From positions 1 to 5,663 of the forward strand of contig DATDAH010000383.1 in assembly GCA_036525535.1 (NCBI GenBank): a DNA stretch of 5,663 bases. The letters are read 5' to 3'. Of the stretch, positions 1-5,422 are shown in pieces. The notes under the pieces are model-generated. The model did no database searches and was not told where the DNA came from. It saw only the letters and a program-made list of their open reading frames with translations. Every line of letters begins with the position of its first letter. Position 1 is the first letter of the stretch. A program made the position numbers and the translations under genes. Source of the stretch: DATDAH01 sp036525535 (lineage in GTDB: Bacteria; Actinomycetota; Acidimicrobiia; Acidimicrobiales; DATDAH01).

Positions 1-1
1 G

Positions 2-550
2 ATCGGGGCGGCCTACGGGGTGATGGTGGCCCTGTTCCAGTGGGGCTGGCTCAGCGACCTCACCGGGGTCGCCCAGGCCCCCGTGGAGCCCTGGATGCCG
101 ATGATGCTGTTCGCCATCGTCTTCGGCCTGTCCATGGACTACGAGGTGTTCCTCCTCTCCCGGATCCGGGAGGAGTACAACCGGACGGGGGACAGCCACA
201 CGTCGGTGGCCGACGGCTTGGCCGCCACCGCCAAGGTCATCACCGCGGCGGCGGCGATCATGGTCGTGGTCTTCGGCAGTTTCGTGCTCGAGTCCGACCG
301 GACGTTCAAGCTGATGGGCACGGGGCTGGCCACGGCCATCTTCCTCGACGCCACGATCGTGCGGATGCTGCTGGTCCCGGCGACGATGGAGCTGCTGGGT
401 GACCGGAACTGGTGGCTGCCGAAGTGGCTGGACCGGATCCTGCCGAACGTCGACATCGAGGGCCACTCCGAGCTCGCCGTCCATGCCGGCGACGACGATC
501 TCGACGAGGACGACCCGCGGCGCGACGCCGACCTGGTCGGCGTCGACTGA
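2..550 (+). CDS. MMPL/RND-family membrane transporter, C-terminal part (5' end outside window)
   Basis: The open frame enters from the left edge (first full codon at 2), so only the last 182 residues are present; the GTG/ATG at 20-25 is internal. Seen: hydrophobic segments at about fragment residues 5-15, 32-52, 77-95 and 104-128, and the motif FGLSMDYEVFLLSR at 41-54. Its Asp46-Tyr47 pair lies where the second proton-relay Asp-Tyr pair of mycobacterial MmpL3 is found. The motif DATIVRMLLVPATMELLG at 116-133 and the WWLPKWLDRILP ending at about 148 are typical of actinobacterial MMPL proteins. These are proton-driven inner-membrane exporters of lipids or hydrophobic compounds; the substrate cannot be read from this fragment. 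The last 22 residues are highly acidic (10 Asp/Glu). The gene ends tail to tail with tdk, 9 bp away, and its last codons lie in a strong hairpin. Family call is firm; substrate unknown. Confidence 0.93.
   Translation: MGAAYGVMVALFQWGWLSDLTGVAQAPVEPWMPMMLFAIVFGLSMDYEVFLLSRIREEYNRTGDSHTSVADGLAATAKVITAAAAIMVVVFGSFVLESDRTFKLMGTGLATAIFLDATIVRMLLVPATMELLGDRNWWLPKWLDRILPNVDIEGHSELAVHAGDDDLDEDDPRRDADLVGVD
523..545. terminator. Hairpin between convergent genes, candidate bidirectional terminator
   Basis: CGACGCCGAC (523-532) and GTCGGCGTCG (536-545) are perfect reverse complements separated by CTG. The stem is 10 bp, GC-rich, and ends 3 nt before the transporter's stop codon. It also lies 15-37 nt beyond the tdk stop on the other strand, so either transcript would fold it. 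There is no T-run on either side. A classical U-tailed intrinsic terminator is therefore not shown, although actinobacterial terminators often lack one. It also encodes the last residues of the transporter (DADLVGVD). Confidence 0.45.
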
Positions 551-551
551 C

Positions 552-567
552 CCGGCGGCTCAGCCGG
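552..567. terminator. Small hairpin over the tdk stop codon
   Basis: CCGGC (552-556) and GCCGG (563-567) can form a 5-bp stem with a 6-nt loop that contains the tdk stop (TCA on +, 560-562). The octamer CGGCGTCG occurs at both 538-545 and 565-572. The left arm of the 523-545 hairpin could therefore pair with either copy. This is weak alone, and supports the idea that the convergent junction is structured in RNA. Confidence 0.2.
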
Positions 568-1189
568 CGTCGCTGAGGGCGCCCACGATCGACGTCGCCC
601 GCCCTGTCTCGCCCGCCATCCAGTGGCGGCGGCACAGCAGCTCGTAGCTGACCCGGGCCTCGTGATCGGTGTCGCCCACGACCACCACGTCGCCGTCGTA
701 GACCTGGTGGCCGTCGACCAGGCGGGCGTTCTGGGTGGCTCGGGCGCCGCACCAGCAGCGGGCCTCGACCTGGACCTCGACCCGCTCGTCGGCCAGTTCC
801 AGGAACCGGGCCGAGCCCGGGAACAGGCGGCCGCGGAAGTCGGTGAGCAGGCCGAGGGCATGGACGTCGACGTCCAGCTCGTCGACCACGCGCGCCAGCT
901 GCTCGACCTGGGCCGGTGTGTAGAACTGGGCCTCGTCGCACACGAGGTAGTCGAGGCCACCGTGTCGGGTGGCGAAGCTGTGGCAGAGGTCCTCGAGGTC
1001 GAGCTTGTGGCCGACGTCGACGGCGCCGGCCGACACGCCGAGGCGGGAGGTCACCTGCGCCCCGTCCCGGTCGAGCTGGGTGCAGAGCAGCCCGCGCAGG
1101 TCCCGAGAGGCGAGGTTGTGGTGGATCTGGAGGGCCAGGGTGCTCTTCCCCGATCCCATCGTCCCGAACGAGAACCGCAGCATCCCCAT
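560..1189 (-). CDS. tdk: Thymidine kinase (type II, TK1-like)
   Basis: A cytosolic salvage enzyme that phosphorylates thymidine to dTMP with ATP. The 209-residue length is normal for bacterial TK. Seen: P-loop GTMGSGKS at residues 9-16; Walker B-like DEAQF at 85-89, where Glu86 matches the family's catalytic base; LLTDFRGRLFPGS at 114-126; and candidate zinc ligands Cys145 and Cys147 (CWCGARA), Cys186 and His189 (CRRH). The C-x-C spacing, rather than C-x-x-C, is as I recall it from other actinobacterial TKs. VYDGDVVVVGDT (163-174) is the usual substrate-side segment. The frame runs open upstream to 1489, but that extension (Thr/Ser/Arg-rich) is antisense-like sequence over the neighbouring gene. 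ATG at 1189 places the P-loop as in homologues; a second ATG at 1183 is possible. No Shine-Dalgarno is visible, and a TAAGTT -10 box just upstream suggests a leaderless mRNA. Confidence 0.95.
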   Translation of the reverse strand: MGMLRFSFGTMGSGKSTLALQIHHNLASRDLRGLLCTQLDRDGAQVTSRLGVSAGAVDVGHKLDLEDLCHSFATRHGGLDYLVCDEAQFYTPAQVEQLARVVDELDVDVHALGLLTDFRGRLFPGSARFLELADERVEVQVEARCWCGARATQNARLVDGHQVYDGDVVVVGDTDHEARVSYELLCRRHWMAGETGRATSIVGALSDAG

Positions 1190-1197
1190 GGGCGAAG

Positions 1198-1203
1198 AAC
1201 TTA
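1198..1203 (-). promoter_or_regulatory. Candidate -10 box for leaderless tdk transcript
   Basis: On the minus strand TAAGTT (1203 down to 1198) fits the actinobacterial TANNNT -10 consensus and ends 8 nt before the tdk ATG. A transcript starting the usual 6-9 nt downstream would begin at or next to the start codon. That matches the absence of a Shine-Dalgarno sequence. No good -35 hexamer is seen. In GC-rich DNA such AT-rich hexamers are uncommon, but this remains a motif call only. Confidence 0.35.
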
Positions 1204-1230
1204 CACCGCTGTAGTTCGCCTTGCCGCACC

Positions 1231-1246
1231 GAGCGGCGCCGCGCTC
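1231..1246. other. Short inverted repeat at the 3' end of the secreted-protein gene
   Basis: GAGCG (1231-1235) and CGCTC (1242-1246) flank a 6-nt loop and overlap the stop codon of the gene ending at 1245. It could be a weak terminator or attenuator between this gene and tdk. There is no T-run, and a 5-bp stem in such GC-rich sequence is close to chance expectation. Confidence 0.15.
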
Positions 1247-3020
1247 AGAAGCCCCAGATGCGGTCTTCGTGCAGCGGGCTGGCGTGCCAGAACACGTCGT
1301 CCTGGAGATCGCCGTCGAAGTCACCGACGGCGGGCCGCTCGTACGGACGAGCGGCATCGACGGCGTGGCCCGTGAAGCTCCGGTTCGAGCGCCCCGTCCA
1401 CATGCGGTCCGGATCCTCACCGACGCCGTACCAGAAGATGTCGGTGCGGTCGTCCCCGTTGAAGTCGCCGGCCAGAGGGGTGGTGTCACCGGCGACGGTC
1501 ACGGAGTGGGGGGTGAAGCCGGTGCTCCTGCCGTACCAGAGCAGGTCAGGAGCCGATCCCGGCCCGTACCAGAAGATGTCGTCGCGGAGGTCGCCGTCGA
1601 AGTCGCCGGTGAACGGGCGGTAGTTCCCACCCACGTTGATCGAGCGGGCAACGAAGCCGTACGGCGAGCCCCGCCACAGCCGGTCCTCGCCGGGGCCGGG
1701 GTTGTACCAGAGGATGTCCGACACCCGGTCGCCGTTGAAGTCGCCGGCGACCGGCTGCTGATAGGTGCGCCCCACGGTCTCGGCCACCGATCGGAAGGTC
1801 CGGTCGGCCAGTCCCTGCCATTGACGGTCAGGGACCGCGCCGGGGCCGTACCAGAAGACGTCGTCGCGGCAGTCGCCGTTGAAGTCGCCGACGACCGGGG
1901 CCCGGCCCGGGCCCATGGTCAGGCCCCGGGCGACGAAGCGACCGTCGGCGCGGGTGTACCAGACCTGCCCGTTGCCGGCCGCGGCGTCGTACCAGAGCAG
2001 GTCGTCGCGCTCGTCCCCGTCGAAGTCACCGGTCAGCGGCTGAAGGCCGTCCAGGGCGGGGCCGACCGGGACGTCGCGGACGCGGTGCCGGCCAGGGGTC
2101 CACCCGGCCGGGGCCCGGAAGGTGGGGTGGTAGAAGCTGACGCTGCCGGCACCGCCGTCGCGGGTCAGGCTGAAGTGCACGTGGTCGGTGTGCGGGCTCG
2201 ATCCCGAGTACGGGGCCCACCCGCGGTCGACGTCGTACAGCCGGAACATGTGCCGGTTCCAGATGATGTACATCACGCCGAGGCGACGGGCCCGGGCGTA
2301 GTGGTTGCACCGGGCGTCGGTGGCGAACAACCAGCTCATCAGGGCCTGCACCCGGGACCGGTCCCTGGCACTGCCCGCGTTCATGGCCCAGTCCCAGGCC
2401 CGGCCCTCCTTGTGCTCACTCTGGCCCCCGGCACCGCACGCCCGGCTCACGCCGAGGCTGCCGCCGCCGTAGTTGCGCTGCACGATCCGCATGAAGGCGG
2501 CCATGCCCGGCTTGATGCTGGGACTGCAGGTGGACTGCCCGTCGTACTCGCCGTACGGCTCGATGCCCCCGTTGAACGTCGGCGTGGCGGGGGTCGACTC
2601 GGCCCCGGCGCCCTCGCCGGTGACCGTGAAGGTGCGGGCGCCGTAGACCACGGGGTCGGGCACGTCCGGGTAGACGCACCGGGCGTCGAGCTGGTGGAGC
2701 CGGGCCGGAGTACCCGCGGGCACCGGCAGATGCCCCGACCAGGTGCCGTTGCGGGCGACGGGGAGGGTGGTGAACGCCAGGACCTGACCCTGGCTGCGAA
2801 GGCGGACGACCACGCCCTCGCCGGGCTCGGCCCCGCCGGGGAGCAGACAGCGCCGGCCCGCCACGTCGATGACGGTCCCCGTGGCGCCCGACGTCGGGGT
2901 GCTGGTGAACGAGATGCCGGGTACGCGCCGGGCCGGTGCAGCGGCAGACGGCGCCGCCGCGGGCACGAGCACGGCGGCGGCCAGCGCGGTGGCGAGGAGG
3001 GCGAAGCGGTGCCGGCGCAC
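1245..3020 (-). CDS. Secreted Ig-like / LAS-type metallopeptidase-like / FG-GAP repeat protein
   Basis: 591 residues. Seen in order: a signal peptide (about 1-30: MRRHR, then an Ala/Leu-rich core, with likely cleavage in the SAAAPA region); an Ig-like beta domain (about 36-135, Cys58 and Cys115 possibly bonded); a globular domain (about 150-300); and six tandem repeats to the C-terminus. The globular domain has SEHKEGRAWD (201-210), matching the SxHxxGxAxD zinc motif of LAS peptidases, plus MYIIWNRHMFRLYD (250-263) and HTDHVHFS (277-284). This resembles ARB_07466-like domains. His203, Asp210 and His282 would be the metal ligands. The HxH form resembles lysostaphin/MepA rather than the VanY ExxWxH. 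Inferred role: an extracytoplasmic cell-wall or surface protein, possibly a peptidoglycan hydrolase; activity is unproven. The start is GTG with GAAGG (3028-3032) 7 nt upstream. No anchor or sorting signal is seen, so it is probably released. tdk follows 55 bp downstream on the same strand. Confidence 0.9.
   Translation of the reverse strand: MRRHRFALLATALAAAVLVPAAAPSAAAPARRVPGISFTSTPTSGATGTVIDVAGRRCLLPGGAEPGEGVVVRLRSQGQVLAFTTLPVARNGTWSGHLPVPAGTPARLHQLDARCVYPDVPDPVVYGARTFTVTGEGAGAESTPATPTFNGGIEPYGEYDGQSTCSPSIKPGMAAFMRIVQRNYGGGSLGVSRACGAGGQSEHKEGRAWDWAMNAGSARDRSRVQALMSWLFATDARCNHYARARRLGVMYIIWNRHMFRLYDVDRGWAPYSGSSPHTDHVHFSLTRDGGAGSVSFYHPTFRAPAGWTPGRHRVRDVPVGPALDGLQPLTGDFDGDERDDLLWYDAAAGNGQVWYTRADGRFVARGLTMGPGRAPVVGDFNGDCRDDVFWYGPGAVPDRQWQGLADRTFRSVAETVGRTYQQPVAGDFNGDRVSDILWYNPGPGEDRLWRGSPYGFVARSINVGGNYRPFTGDFDGDLRDDIFWYGPGSAPDLLWYGRSTGFTPHSVTVAGDTTPLAGDFNGDDRTDIFWYGVGEDPDRMWTGRSNRSFTGHAVDAARPYERPAVGDFDGDLQDDVFWHASPLHEDRIWGF
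1248..2039 (-). repeat. Six tandem FG-GAP/VCBS-type repeats (about 47 residues, 141 bp each)
   Basis: The core G-D-F-[DN]-G-D-x-x-x-D-[ILV]-[FL]-W-[YH] begins at residues 331, 378, 426, 472, 518 and 566 of the secreted protein (nt 2030, 1889, 1745, 1607, 1469 and 1325). Spacing is 46-48 residues. Each core carries a D-x-[DN]-x-D-x-x-x-D pattern like calcium loops of integrin-type propellers. A second conserved stretch, P-[DE]-[DR]-x-W-x-G, follows in most units. At DNA level, GTACCAGAAGATGTCG-like blocks recur about every 140 bp (e.g. 1428, 1565). The gene could thus gain or lose blades by recombination. The last unit stops after its EDRIWGF strand. Six units suggest a six- or seven-bladed propeller for binding or spacing. 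Confidence 0.88.
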
Positions 3021-3027
3021 CGTCGAA

Positions 3028-3032
3028 CCTTC
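3028..3032 (-). promoter_or_regulatory. Ribosome binding site of the secreted-protein gene
   Basis: GAAGG on the minus strand lies 7 nt before the GTG at 3020. It supports that GTG as the start, which also gives a clean signal peptide (MRRHR plus hydrophobic core). No other in-frame start is visible close upstream. Confidence 0.6.
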
Positions 3033-3109
3033 GGTCCTGATGACTGTCCCCTTTACCGCCCTCCGCGTACGACCAGGAGGCTAGGCGCTGGGCGCCCGCG
3101 CTATCGAGA

Positions 3110-3129
3110 TCACGCGGCGGTCCGCGTGA
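3110..3129. promoter_or_regulatory. Inverted repeat, candidate operator of the ABC exporter operon
   Basis: TCACGCGG (3110-3117) and CCGCGTGA (3122-3129) are perfect reverse complements around CGGT. The 20-bp two-fold symmetric site lies 29 bp before the ATPase start codon, in the divergent intergenic region. Size and symmetry fit the binding site of a dimeric repressor such as a TetR- or MarR-type protein. No such regulator is encoded in the window. It could instead fold as an 8-bp hairpin in the 5' leader. The symmetry is certain; the function is inferred. Confidence 0.4.
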
Positions 3130-3158
3130 CCGGGCGGATCGCGGGCCACCATGGGGCG

Positions 3159-4058
3159 ATGGACCCCGTCATCGTCACCCAGGAGGTGACGAAGCGGTTC
3201 GGGTCGGTGGTGGCGCTCGACCGGATGAGCCTCGAGGTCCCCGGCGGCCAGGTCGTCGGCTTCCTCGGGCCCAACGGGGCAGGCAAGTCGACCACGATCC
3301 GCCTGCTGCTGGACCTGGCCCGTCCTGACGCCGGCCGCATCGAGGTCCTGGGCGTCGATCCCCGAAGCAGGCCGGATGTCCGGCGCCGCATCGGCTACGT
3401 GCCCGGCGAGCTGCGGCTGGACGACCGGCTCACCGTCGAGGAGACCCTGCGCTCCTGGGCCCGGCTGCGGGGCGGGCTCGACCTGGGACGGGCCCACGCC
3501 CTCTGCGAACGCCTCGACCTGCATCCGGGGCGCCGGACGAAGGGTCTGTCCAGCGGCAACCGGCGCAAGGTCGGCTTGGTCGGGGCCTTCATGGCCGAGC
3601 CCGACCTGCTGATCCTGGACGAGCCGACCGGCGGGCTCGATCCGTTGGTCCAGGCCGAGTTCCAGCTGCTGTTGGCCGAAGCGATCGAGGCCGGGTCGTC
3701 GGTCTTCCTCTCCTCCCACATGCTGACCGAGGTCCAGCAGACGGCGGACCGGGTGATCGTGATCCGGGCCGGGCGGATCGTGGCCGAGGGTGACGTGGCC
3801 GAGCTGCGCCACGCCGCCAGCCAGCCCTTCACGGCCTGGTTCGCCGACGAGCCCCCGATCGAGGCCCTGCGCGCCGTCGCCGGCGTCCACGACCTCGTCG
3901 TCCGGGGCCGGGAGGTCAGCGGGGTGGTCGACGGTTCCCCCGACGGCCTCATCCGGGAGCTGGCGCGGCACCACCTGGACCACCTGTTGCTGCCCGAGCC
4001 CGACCTGGAACAGGCCTTCCTGTCGCTCTACGACGACGAACCGGAGCCCGCGTCGTGA
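3159..4058 (+). CDS. ABC transporter ATP-binding protein (ABC-2 exporter type)
   Basis: 299 residues, cytosolic ATPase of an exporter. Seen: an aromatic at Phe14 (A-loop region); Walker A GPNGAGKST at 37-45; signature LSSGNRRK at 130-137; Walker B LLILDEP at 150-156 with catalytic Glu155; D-loop GGLD at 158-161; and switch His187 in SSHML. From about 222 a C-terminal extension follows (FTAWFADEPP...), as in NatA/BcrA-like drug-exporter ATPases. The Q-loop position reads VPGEL (81-85), without the usual glutamine, and the signature is SSGN instead of SGGQ. I recall both as variants of an actinobacterial exporter subfamily. The frame is open far upstream, but that is antisense to the divergent gene. 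ATG at 3159 fits the family N-terminus; an in-frame GTG at 3126 is an alternative. No strong Shine-Dalgarno is seen. The stop overlaps the permease start by 4 bp, implying translational coupling. Confidence 0.95.
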   Translation: MDPVIVTQEVTKRFGSVVALDRMSLEVPGGQVVGFLGPNGAGKSTTIRLLLDLARPDAGRIEVLGVDPRSRPDVRRRIGYVPGELRLDDRLTVEETLRSWARLRGGLDLGRAHALCERLDLHPGRRTKGLSSGNRRKVGLVGAFMAEPDLLILDEPTGGLDPLVQAEFQLLLAEAIEAGSSVFLSSHMLTEVQQTADRVIVIRAGRIVAEGDVAELRHAASQPFTAWFADEPPIEALRAVAGVHDLVVRGREVSGVVDGSPDGLIRELARHHLDHLLLPEPDLEQAFLSLYDDEPEPAS

Positions 4059-4861
4059 GTGGCCCGGTCGCCGAGCTCATCCGTCGCGGCGTCGCCGCGC
4101 TGCGGCGCACCGGCTTCTGGTGGGGCTTCGGCATCGTCGCCTTCGCCCTGGTCAACCTCGCCTTCTGGCCGAGCCTGGAGGCGTCGGGCTCGCTCACCGA
4201 GCTGGAGGACTCCATGGGGTCGCTCCTCGAGGCCTTCGGCGCCCAAGGGCTGGCGACCCCGGCGGGCTACCTCGACGGTCAGCTGTACGCCCTCCTCCTC
4301 CCCCTGCTCCTGTCCGGGGCCGCCATCGGCATGACCGCGGCGGTCACCTCGGGCGACGAGGACGCCGGCCGCCTCGAACTGCTCCACGCCCTGCCCCTCG
4401 CCCGGGCGACGCTCTGGCTGGGTCGGCTGGCCGCGGCGGTGGCGGTCCTGGCCGCGATCGCGGCGGTGACGCTGGCGGCGGTCGTCGCGTCGCTGGCCCT
4501 CTTCTCCCTGGCCGACGCCGGGTACGGCGCCGTGATCGCCGCCACCCTGGCCTGCGGGGCGTTGGCCGCCTTCCACGGCGCTGTCACCTACGCCATAGGT
4601 GGCCTCGGCGGGTCCCGCGGGCTGGCCCTCGGCGGCGCCGTCGGCGTGCTCGTCCTGGGCTACGTCCTCTCGTCGGTCCTCCCGCTGGCCGACGCGCTGG
4701 GCGGGGCCAAGGAGCTCTCGCCGTGGTACTGGGCCATCGGCACCCAGCCGGTGTCCGACGGGATCAGCCTCGTCCGGGTGGTCCTGCTGCTGGTGGTCAC
4801 CGGCGCGCTCGTCGCCCTGGGCACCTGGGGCGTCGGGCGCCGGGACATCCGCACGGCCTGA
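4055..4861 (+). CDS. ABC-2 type transporter permease
   Basis: 268 residues, the membrane partner of the ATPase, whose stop it overlaps (GTGA, 4055-4058). About six membrane segments can be drawn: residues 21-38, 76-97, 122-150, 157-182, 188-211 and 236-259. After the second comes the cytoplasmic stretch SGDEDAGRLELLHALPLAR (99-117). Acidic-Gly-Arg-Leu-Glu-Leu-Leu followed by Leu-Pro is the usual ATPase-contacting segment of ABC-2 permeases. LSPWYWAIG (221-229) before the last helix is also typical. One half-size permease suggests a homodimer working with an ATPase dimer. Such pairs export drugs, peptides or lipids; the substrate is not evident. The 37-residue loop between helices 1 and 2 is probably extracytoplasmic. 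The VOC gene follows after 32 bp and is likely cotranscribed. The GTG start is fixed by the overlap and by the charged N-terminus (ELIRRGVAALRR). Confidence 0.92.
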   Translation: MSGPVAELIRRGVAALRRTGFWWGFGIVAFALVNLAFWPSLEASGSLTELEDSMGSLLEAFGAQGLATPAGYLDGQLYALLLPLLLSGAAIGMTAAVTSGDEDAGRLELLHALPLARATLWLGRLAAAVAVLAAIAAVTLAAVVASLALFSLADAGYGAVIAATLACGALAAFHGAVTYAIGGLGGSRGLALGGAVGVLVLGYVLSSVLPLADALGGAKELSPWYWAIGTQPVSDGISLVRVVLLLVVTGALVALGTWGVGRRDIRTA

Positions 4862-4893
4862 GCCGGTGGGATGATGGCGGGGTGACCTCGCCG

Positions 4894-5262
4894 ATGACCG
4901 GGTTCTCCCACGTCCAGCTCCTGGTCCGGGACGTCCCCACCAGCGAGCGTTGGTACACCACGGTGCTCGGCCTCGAGCGGCTGACCGCGGCGGATGACGA
5001 CAGCTACGTGGCCCTCCGCCACCGACCGAGCCGGGTCGTGATCGTGCTCACGGTCGGCGAGCCGGAGTGCGCTGGTGCCCTCGACCACCTGGCGTTCGCC
5101 GTACCCGACGGCCCCACCCTGGAGGCCTGGGCCGTCGAGCTCACCGGCCTCGGCATCGACCACCGAGGTGTGGTCGACGAACTCGGCAAACCGTCCCTCG
5201 TCCTCGAGGACCCCGACGGCAACCACATCGAGCTCGTGGCGCCGCCGCCTCGATCCGGCTGA
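4894..5262 (+). CDS. VOC superfamily (glyoxalase/bleomycin-resistance fold) protein
   Basis: 122 residues from ATG, about one two-module VOC chain (beta-alpha-beta-beta-beta twice). Seen: FSHVQLLVRDVPTSERWYTTVLGL (4-27), the classic first module; ALDHLAFAVPD (62-72), opening the second; and LEDPDGNHIELVAP (104-117), the closing strand. Candidate metal ligands are His6, His65 and Glu113. At the place of the fourth ligand of glyoxalase I (Glu56 in E. coli) the sequence is VVIVLT, with no acid, leaving a 2-His-1-Glu triad as in extradiol dioxygenases. The reaction cannot be named: dioxygenase, isomerase, thiol transferase and drug-binding protein are all possible. ATG 4894 follows GGGGTGA (4879-4885) by 8 nt. 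GTG at 4882, adding four residues, is the alternative start. It lies 32 bp after the permease and is probably the third gene of the operon. Confidence 0.9.
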   Translation: MTGFSHVQLLVRDVPTSERWYTTVLGLERLTAADDDSYVALRHRPSRVVIVLTVGEPECAGALDHLAFAVPDGPTLEAWAVELTGLGIDHRGVVDELGKPSLVLEDPDGNHIELVAPPPRSG

Positions 5263-5422
5263 GTGCGGTGGTCAGGCAGCGTGGGTGACGAGGGTGGCGG
5301 CCGGCTCGGGGTTGGGGCCACGGTGGGAGCTCGGCAACCCGCTCCACTTCGGGCACCCCGCCGCGTCAGAGGTCGAGGAATCCGATGGCTGACACCTCCG
5401 AACCCGGGCAGGATGGCCCGCG
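5263..5422. other. Noncoding gap between the VOC gene and the ABC-F gene
   Basis: 160 bp with no convincing gene. Seen: an imperfect hairpin (GCCGGCTC 5300-5307 with GAGCTCGGC 5327-5335, one bulge), possibly ending the operon, without a T-run; short repeats that could pair alternatively (GTCAG 5366-5370 with CTGAC 5389-5393, and GAGGT 5370-5374 with ACCTC 5394-5398); and a well-spaced AGGA (5376-5379) ahead of an ATG at 5385 in a different frame from the ABC-F gene. AGGA at 5410-5413, 9 nt before the GTG at 5423, is the likely ABC-F ribosome site. I see no clear promoter hexamers. Confidence 0.4.

Larger units (their letters stand above)
3021..3158. promoter_or_regulatory. Divergent intergenic region between the secreted-protein gene and the ABC operon
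   Basis: These 138 bp must carry start signals for both directions. Seen: a possible minus-strand -10 TAGCCT (3083-3078), which would give a leader of about 50 nt; a tight GGCGC-TGG-GCGCC inverted repeat (3084-3096); and the 8-bp-arm palindrome at 3110-3129. TCCGCGT occurs twice (3062-3068 and 3121-3127), so the palindrome's half-site may have a second copy. An AGGAGG at 3075-3080 is not followed by a usable ATG, GTG or TTG start. No convincing -35/-10 pair is seen for the plus strand. The nearest AT-rich element is TATCGA at 3102-3107, which would place transcription start within the palindrome. Confidence 0.4.

Noticed and set aside
306..1229. Several long minus- and plus-strand frames over the transporter and tdk
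   Set aside because: Arg/Pro/Gly-rich translations without motifs; shadows of the two recognised genes.
1190..1489. 100-residue N-terminal extension of thymidine kinase
   Set aside because: It is Thr/Ser/Arg-rich out-of-frame sequence over the 3' end of the neighbouring gene. TK homologues begin a few residues before the P-loop, as with ATG 1189.
3075..3129. AGGAGG (3075-3080) followed by a possible CTG-initiated 13-codon ORF ending at 3127-3129
   Set aside because: CTG starts are rare, the peptide is tiny and has no recognisable feature, and no ATG/GTG/TTG lies at a suitable distance. The match to AGGAGG is probably chance.
1221..3158. Very long plus-strand open frame (about 650 codons) that runs in frame into the ABC ATPase, as if a giant N-terminal extension
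   Set aside because: It is the exact antisense of the secreted-protein gene. The translation is low-complexity Val/Pro/Glu/Gly/Arg with no domain, whereas the minus strand gives a signal peptide, motifs and repeats. GC-rich codon bias on one strand keeps the opposite frame free of stops.
3790..4893. Long in-frame extension upstream of the VOC protein (total 490 codons)
   Set aside because: It overlaps the ATPase and permease in another frame and reads as Arg/Pro/Ala-rich noise. The VOC fold begins at about 4900.
5263..5422. Search for a tRNA, riboswitch or small RNA in the gap before the ABC-F gene
   Set aside because: No cloverleaf, T-loop GTTC-type element or known riboswitch core was seen; only weak short pairings.
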